Of a DNA stretch of 64,000 nt, positions 58,258-64,000 are shown piece by piece. A program made the translations under genes and the position numbers. Origin of the DNA: Delphinus delphis (Eukaryota; Chordata; Mammalia; Artiodactyla; Delphinidae); the NCBI RefSeq assembly GCF_949987515.2, contig NC_082696.1, positions 36,064,431 to 36,128,430 of the forward strand, in the 5' to 3' direction. Within the stretch, counting starts at the first letter, position 1. The number at the start of each line of letters is the position of its first letter. The notes under the pieces were generated by a model, which was given only the letters and a program-made list of their open reading frames with translations, made no database searches and was not told the origin of the DNA.

Positions 58258-58440
58258 AATGTTATATAATGGAAAGAGCTTGGAGTTTGTACTTAGAAGA
58301 TCTGGATTTCAGTTCTGTGTAAGTGACATCTTTTCTTAGAGACCCAGTTTTCTCATGTCTAAAAGAAGAACATAAAACTTAGTTCAGGAGTTTTTAAATG
58401 AGATTAGGTAACAAATGTGAAAATCATTTTATCAACTATA
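58258..58440 (+). repeat. MIR SINE
   Basis: 'ataatggaaagagcttggagtttgtac', 'gatctggatttcagttctgtg', 'ccagttttctcatgtctaaaa' and 'gtttttaaatgagattaggtaa' are MIR in order, diverged. Confidence 0.65.
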
Positions 58441-60364
58441 AAGTTAGATGAAATGTTACTGGTGAATCAAGGAGTCAATTAGATACAAAAAGCTATTGGG
58501 CATTGTGGAGTCAGTTATTACCTTTTTTTTCCTTTTCTGTTCATCATCTCCTCCTTGGGGAAACACCCTTTCTCCATTCCATGTGTCTTTGCTGTGCCTC
58601 TGCCCTGACCTCAGCCTGGCACATATGACTGAGTCTAGGCCAGACAGTGTTTGTCTCCTGGGAACTGGGATCTTGTGCAGACAGACACCCAGGCATTGAA
58701 GGCCACTGGAGTGGTGGCAGTGTCCAAGGCAGTCTGCCAGCTCCCGAGTAGAACATTCTCGCTAACCTGTTTTCTGCCCTTTCTCAGACCTGAACGTTTA
58801 GCTTTCCCTTCCAGTCTGAGCTGCCCCATAGTTCTTCAGAAAACTCCTTTTTTGCTTAAGTTAGTCACAAGTTGTGTTTCTTACCACTGAAAATATTAAT
58901 CGATAAAGGCTCTCTCCCAGTTCAATTTTAACTAGTTTGAAGCAATAGTGATTCTTTGTATATTCGTTGCATACACACTCCCTAAAATATGAGCTATGCC
59001 TTCTGATTTTGAGAAGTGCGGTCTCCTCTGTGTCCCATGTTTCCCGGCCATCCAGCTGGAAACAATGTCTCCATCACCGCAGTGGTCAGTTCTTCTTTGT
59101 GGAAGCACATGGCACTGGCAGATTGTGTGGAAGTCCCCAGGAACGCCTCACAGGTCGTTTTCAGGAGTCTCTTGGCCACTACTTGGTATTGACCATTCTC
59201 TTCTCCCGCTTTAGCTACTCTGGTGTGAATTCTTTAACTGCCTATGCCCCCAAAAGGCAGCTGTGCTGGCAGTGCCTTCTAAAACTGTCGAGCTTTTGGA
59301 GCCATGGCCTTGCAACATGTAATGTCATGTGACATGTGGTGATGATGTAAGGTAGATTACCATTCAATGCCGAGTGACTGCTCCTGCGGACAAGCGCTGG
59401 GAATCCCACTGGCGGGGGAGAGTTCTTGGAAGATATAGACAGTCCCGTGGCTTATCAGAGGGTGTTTGGGGCTTTGATAGAGAGGAATGAAGTGGGAGTG
59501 TAGGAAATGCGAAAGCAAAGATGCTGAGGTGATAATGAATAAGGATTTTAGATAGCAGTAAGAATTGACAACCTTGAAATGGAGGGAGGATTCCTGTGGG
59601 CTTACAGAGCAGCACAACCAGAAAGACTCACCGGAGTGAAGCTCGAGGGTGTGGCTTGGCCGGGAACAGGTGGGTGAGATTGATCCCCACAGGCTTTGGG
59701 GTGACCTGGAGGGGGCTGGGGCTCTGACAGCAGCCAGCTCCAGCCATGACCTGCTCTGACCATTCACCTTAGGGTGCTAGGCAAATATCATCATTTTCAA
59801 GATGTGCTGTGAATGACAAAGGCTGGGAAATGCTGCTACAAGACAAGTGGAAGATGAGACTGGAAAGGTAACCTGAAGCCCTGCTGCGCAGGAAATTGGA
59901 TGCCTGGGTGGAAATGAAGGAATGGATGGTGAAAAGCTTCTAAAGTAAGAGTTGCTTGATTTCTTGAGTGAGGTCAAAGAGGTGTGAAGGGTTTACCAAA
60001 GGTGGCTAAAGTCTGAAGGGGGAGCCTATTTAGATACACGGGGAAGGTAAACTCTGAATTAGACATGTTAGTTGTTTTCAACTGAAGCACAGAGGGGACT
60101 TCCGGGGTTCTAAAAGGACAGAGAAACAGAGTCAGCGGAGCTGCCTCAGCCTTGGAGTGTGTACCCCCTGGCAGGCTGGTTCGGACAGGGGCTATCGTGC
60201 TGCTCTGTCTCTCACTTGGCACCACTGGTGACAACAGCACACTCTGGAAGGACACCTGGCTGGGGTTCAGGTGAAGTGAACGACACAAAGGTGACGCGCT
60301 CCCACAGGCCAGTCTGTGCTGCTGACCTCAGTACATCAAGTGGTACTAGATCCTCCTGGGCTTG
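58441..60364. other. unclassified stretch
   Basis: No gene or confident repeat. Overlapping frames of up to 136 codons (58960-59770, both strands) show no recognisable domain. Confidence 0.4.
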
Positions 60365-60470
60365 AGTCTCAATTCTGCCACCAATACCTAGGCTACTTCG
60401 AACACATCCGGAATCTCCTGGAGCCTTTGAAGCCTCGACCCTGAATCAGGGGTAATAAATATTAGCCACC
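60365..60470 (+). repeat. possible MIR remnant
   Basis: 'tgagtctcaattctgccaccaatacctaggc' and 'aatcaggggtaataaatattagcc' are weakly MIR-like. Confidence 0.3.
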
Positions 60471-61359
60471 TTTTTTTTTACTGTTATTTGAAACTTTCTA
60501 AGCAAGTAAAGTAACTTGCTACAGATTCACAACAGTGACTCAATGTGAAATAAGGAAAATGTTGGCATCGCCTTTCCCAGCCCCGGAAGCAGAAAAGTTT
60601 TATCTTCTATGTGAAAGCACAAACCGACTTAAAGAGGAATCTGTTAAGCTGTGAGACGCTGACTCCGTGAGGAGAGAGCATCCCTGGTGTAAGAGTAAGT
60701 GACAACTTTAGTCAAATAGATTTCCCTTCCTGAGATGCTTAAAGAATCAGTAAATGTTATCGTTTCCTAAGGCGTGCTTAGATAACTATTTTTATATAGA
60801 AATAGGACATTTCACCAGATTGAGCATTCATGGATATTTTAAGATCCTCTGGAATTGTCAAGAAGCAGGGAAATTTTAGGTTTGTTATCTGAGAAGACTT
60901 CACTGTGAGACTTATCATTTTTTAGTGACTGTTCTCAAGGGACAGGTTGGAAAATCCAATGTTCGTATTGTTTAGAAGCTATACTAGCCTTTATATTCAA
61001 AATTTGAACGTGGAGGCAATTCCTGTCCTCAGTAGGAAGAATCAAGACGTTCACCTGTTTCACTTTCCACAGCTTTTCCACCTATTTTTAAGCCCCCCAC
61101 AATATACCACTAAGTAGTCTAGAATAGCCCAAAGCTGGATTTCAAATGATCTTAATATCTCCTTGAGTTTTCTAGCATCTAAAGTCAACAGGTAGGCTGT
61201 TATGCTAGTTCTGTAGGATTGAATGAAGCAGTTATTAGAGAAAAATAAATGATGAGGAAATTAACCCATATTTACTGCCCTTGTCAGACTACATTTATGT
61301 TCAAGAACCATGATTCAAAGAACTGCTGGTAACTAGCTTTAAAGGCAGCCTGCTGCATT
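60471..61359. other. unclassified stretch
   Basis: Nothing recognised. Confidence 0.5.
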
Positions 61360-61550
61360 AAACAGTTACACATGTCGTCTCACTCAGTTTGTTCAGCCAC
61401 TTAGAAGTAGGTGAACTCCCATTTTACAGATGAGGAAACTGAGGGCTCAAAGAAGTTAATAACTTGTTAAGGTCACCAGCCTAGAAGGTAGTGGACTTGG
61501 CCTGGAAGCCAAGTCTGTCTGGTTCCAAAGCAGAGGCTCTTTCCGTTGCA
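61360..61550 (+). repeat. ancient mammalian repeat ('gaggaaactgaggc' type)
   Basis: 'cccattttacagatgaggaaactgagggctcaaagaagttaataacttgttaaggtcaccagcctagaaggtagtgg' and 'aagtctgtctggttccaaagcagaggctc' are the clearest copy of this family in the window. Confidence 0.7.
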
Positions 61551-63226
61551 TCTGCCACCTGAATGGCCAGCAGAAGCATTAATGACAGCCATCTAGATCT
61601 GGAAGTGTGAGTTCCAGCTTGGGAAAAGCTGATAGGAAATGAATCACGATCAGCGTTACAGAGTAAGGGCTGGCTGTGTTCTATGAAAAGAGATGATAGG
61701 AAATGACCCTTTCCCCCTGTATAAATATTTCTTGGGCCAGTCATCTCCCTGGGTACTTAAAAATTCTGGCATTAAAAACATTCCTTTTGTTTAAGTCACT
61801 ATTAAAATGTTTTCAGAAGGTATCACACATTCAGCCTTTGAAGGTGTATCACATCTTGTGTTAGTTAATACTAATTAACTTGTTCGAAACCTGTTCTCTA
61901 GAGAATAATTCACTGGGATGGGACAGGGGAAAATGTAACGCAGGGGAACTAAATATGATGCTTTGGAAGGTGGAAAAGAACGTTTTAGAGAAGAAACTAT
62001 GCGAGGATGGCAGGACAAGGCGGGGGATTACAGTCAGGGACTTCTGCTAGTCCAGGAGTTAGTTTGAGGGCAGGGGGAGAGGGGCCACCAAAGGTTTATG
62101 TATCTCCTTGTTTCATCATTTTTAGCTAAGGCTGGCTCTGAATTGGGGTTTGGGGCACATGTGATGGGGAAATCTGATTGGGAACAGAGCACTAATCAAT
62201 CCTAGTAATAGTCCAACTTACCTTGGAAGCCAGTTGAAGGCCTGGGGGCTGTTGCTGTCCCTAAAGACAGACCCTAGGAGACAGCAGGCCTGGAGGCTGA
62301 TAACAGAAATCAGGCAGACGGGAAGATTAGAAGGACTCAGCCGGCTGGCAGAACAGGTGGGAGCCGCCTCCTGGGGTGAAGTGGAAAGCCAGTGAGACAG
62401 CAGGACCACCCTGAAAAGGAAAGGATGTGTAAAAGGGAAGGAAGGTCCAGGACCTGGGTTTTGTTCCTACATTCAAAAGAAAAATGAGCCTGCTGCTGTG
62501 TAGTGAGGAAGGATGTTTCTGTTAACACGGAGAGCTGGGAAGAGCCTCAGAGGCTGCGGGAGGGCTTCTGGCATGTTCTGCTTGACCTCCCACTTGACTC
62601 GTGGCACCTCGCCTGTGATGGACAGTGTGAGCAACCCCCAGGCCTCCACTTGTGACTGTTGAAGTGTTAGTCCCATAATCCAGCCTACAAGTGGCCAGTA
62701 AGATGGGGTGCATGGGGCACAGTGCAAATTCCAGCCCCTTTGATAAGTCGTCTGTGGTCTGGGGGCTGCCTGATCAAAAGGTGCAGACTGGGATTAAGAC
62801 CCCAGATAAGTAGAATGAGTGTCTGGGGAGAGGCCCCTTCTACCCTTTGAGGCCGACTGTTGTAACTTGTGATCTTTATTTAACCCGCACAGAGGTAGAG
62901 ATTCTTTTCTATTTCGCCTCAGTTTAGTGGACAGTCTGTCTCTCTGATGGCCTGAAATATAACTACTGCGCACGCCAAAGTGAGGTATTTCCCTGTGCAA
63001 CACCAAAGACTGGTTGTTGACTCTCCTCTGGGAGGGCAAACTCTAAATACCATAAATGTTTGATTACAAAAATATTGGGCTATGTTATCTGCTTCTCATC
63101 TGGGCTACATAAAGAAATGGATCTCTGGGCCAGGATCCTAACTTACTTTCATATGTAGTCTACTTGCTGGCTATGGAAGTTTTGAGGATCTCATCGTAGG
63201 ACACTTTGACAATGAAAGCATTATCT
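61551..63226. other. unclassified stretch
   Basis: No gene or clear repeat. Somewhat GC-richer at 62220-62760. Confidence 0.45.
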
Positions 63227-63638
63227 CAGTGACTCATTATTTTTTTTTAAGATTTTATTTATTTTTTAAATATTTATTTATTTATGTATTTATTTTTGGC
63301 TGTGTTGGGTCTTCGTTGCTGCGCTGGAGGCTTTCTCTAGTTGCAGCGAGCGGGGGCTACTGTTCGTTGTGGTGCGCGGGCTTCTCATTGCCGTGGCGTG
63401 GGCTTCTTTGTTGCGGAGCACGGGCTCTAGGCGCGCGGGCTTCAGTAATTGTGGCATGCAGGCTCAGCAGTTGTGGTTCGCGGGCTCTAGAGCGCAGGCT
63501 CAGTAGTTGTGGCGCACGAGCTTAGTTGCTTTGCAGCATGTGGGATCCTCCCGGACCAGGGCTCGAACCCGTGTGCCCTGCATTGGCAGGTGGGTTCCTA
63601 ACCACTGCACCACCAGGGAAGTCCCAGTGATTCATTGT
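63227..63638 (-). mobile_element. long CHR-type SINE with imperfect 14-bp TSD
   Basis: CAGTGACTCATTAT (63227-63240) and CAGTGATTCATTGT (63625-63638) flank the element. The element (63241-63624) is on minus: (AAAT)n tail at left, a GC-rich body with repeated 'gcgggctct' blocks, and the tRNA-like head at right, including the reverse complement of GGTTCGAGCCC (B box) and 'gggacttccctggtgg'. It is the long-body subfamily, related to the copy at 1975-2319. Confidence 0.88.
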
Positions 63639-64000
63639 TTAATGTTTTTGTTGCATATTTATATATAAATGTAATTTGGGTAAAATAGATAAACTGAGGA
63701 AAATGAAATATTCCAGGGAGGAGATGTGATAACTGATTGGCAAAACTGTGATGGAAAAATCTTGATACACGAGACTCTGTTCTCAGAAGTACAGAGAAGG
63801 AACACTGACATGAGCCTGAGATGTAGTCCTAGAAAATACAGATTTGCATGGATCAAGCATTATTATCAATAGAAGTAAAACGGCCCTTTCTCTTTCACAT
63901 GCTAAGGAAGTTTTATCTTTTCGTATGAGGATCTCCTCCCAATGAAGCAAATTCTGGAACACTTCTAGCTAAGCTTCTGTGTATTTGCTTGCTCTAGAAC
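63639..64000. other. unclassified stretch at window end
   Basis: Nothing recognised. Confidence 0.5.

Noticed and set aside
63241..63624. tRNA gene suggested by A and B box motifs (also in other SINE heads)
   Set aside because: No pairing acceptor stem or anticodon arm of a real tRNA. The boxes belong to the tRNA-derived SINE head.

Overview
The window looks like nuclear DNA of a cetacean (whale or dolphin). I found no gene of the host in it. The main evidence for the lineage is a set of tRNA-derived SINEs of the CHR type. Several share one young form (clear A and B box, a GC-rich tRNA-unrelated body, poly(A) tail, target-site duplications). Artiodactyl/cetacean-type L1 elements are also present, and I saw no ruminant BovB. 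No long open reading frame resembles a host protein. The only recognisable coding sequence is the decayed ORF1 and ORF2 of L1 retrotransposons. I saw no tRNA, rRNA or snRNA gene.

Layout. 1-11 kb: mostly unclassified DNA with ancient L2 and MIR remnants, a SINE doublet (about 2.0-2.4 kb), a 46-bp L1 insertion at 7.58 kb and a SINE at 10.3 kb. 11-24 kb: an L1 3' part (11.9-13.0 kb), two SINEs, good MIR copies, an L2 copy carrying a (CA)21 microsatellite, an LTR-like repeat near 22.5 kb and an old L1 3' UTR split by a SINE. 24-37 kb: unclassified DNA, MER20, an MLT1 LTR, an old L1/HAL1-like element (31.7-33.2 kb), a hAT-like element inside L2 sequence, MIR and L2. 37-47 kb: AT-rich DNA with several L1 fragments, including a rearranged L1 at 39.4-41.3 kb, two SINEs and old repeats. 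47.4-54.1 kb: a full-length but inactivated L1 on the minus strand, inserted into an older L1 3' end. 54-64 kb: L1 and SINE copies, one SINE with a 22-bp internal tandem array, MIR and L2 pieces and unclassified DNA.

The elements form no pathway. L1 supplies the reverse transcriptase and endonuclease that mobilise SINEs, and the window records many such events as target-site duplications (TSDs). The most unusual structure is a stretch of about 153 bp inside the L1 at 39.4-41.3 kb. It is not L1 sequence, and it is a close inverted copy of DNA about 3.9 kb downstream, where it is part of an ancient repeat. Also notable is a group of extremely short L1-type insertions (about 37-71 bp, one almost only poly(A)), most with clear TSDs.

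Ends of ancient repeats are approximate to tens of bases. Family names for old repeats come from remembered consensus patterns, not from a database search.
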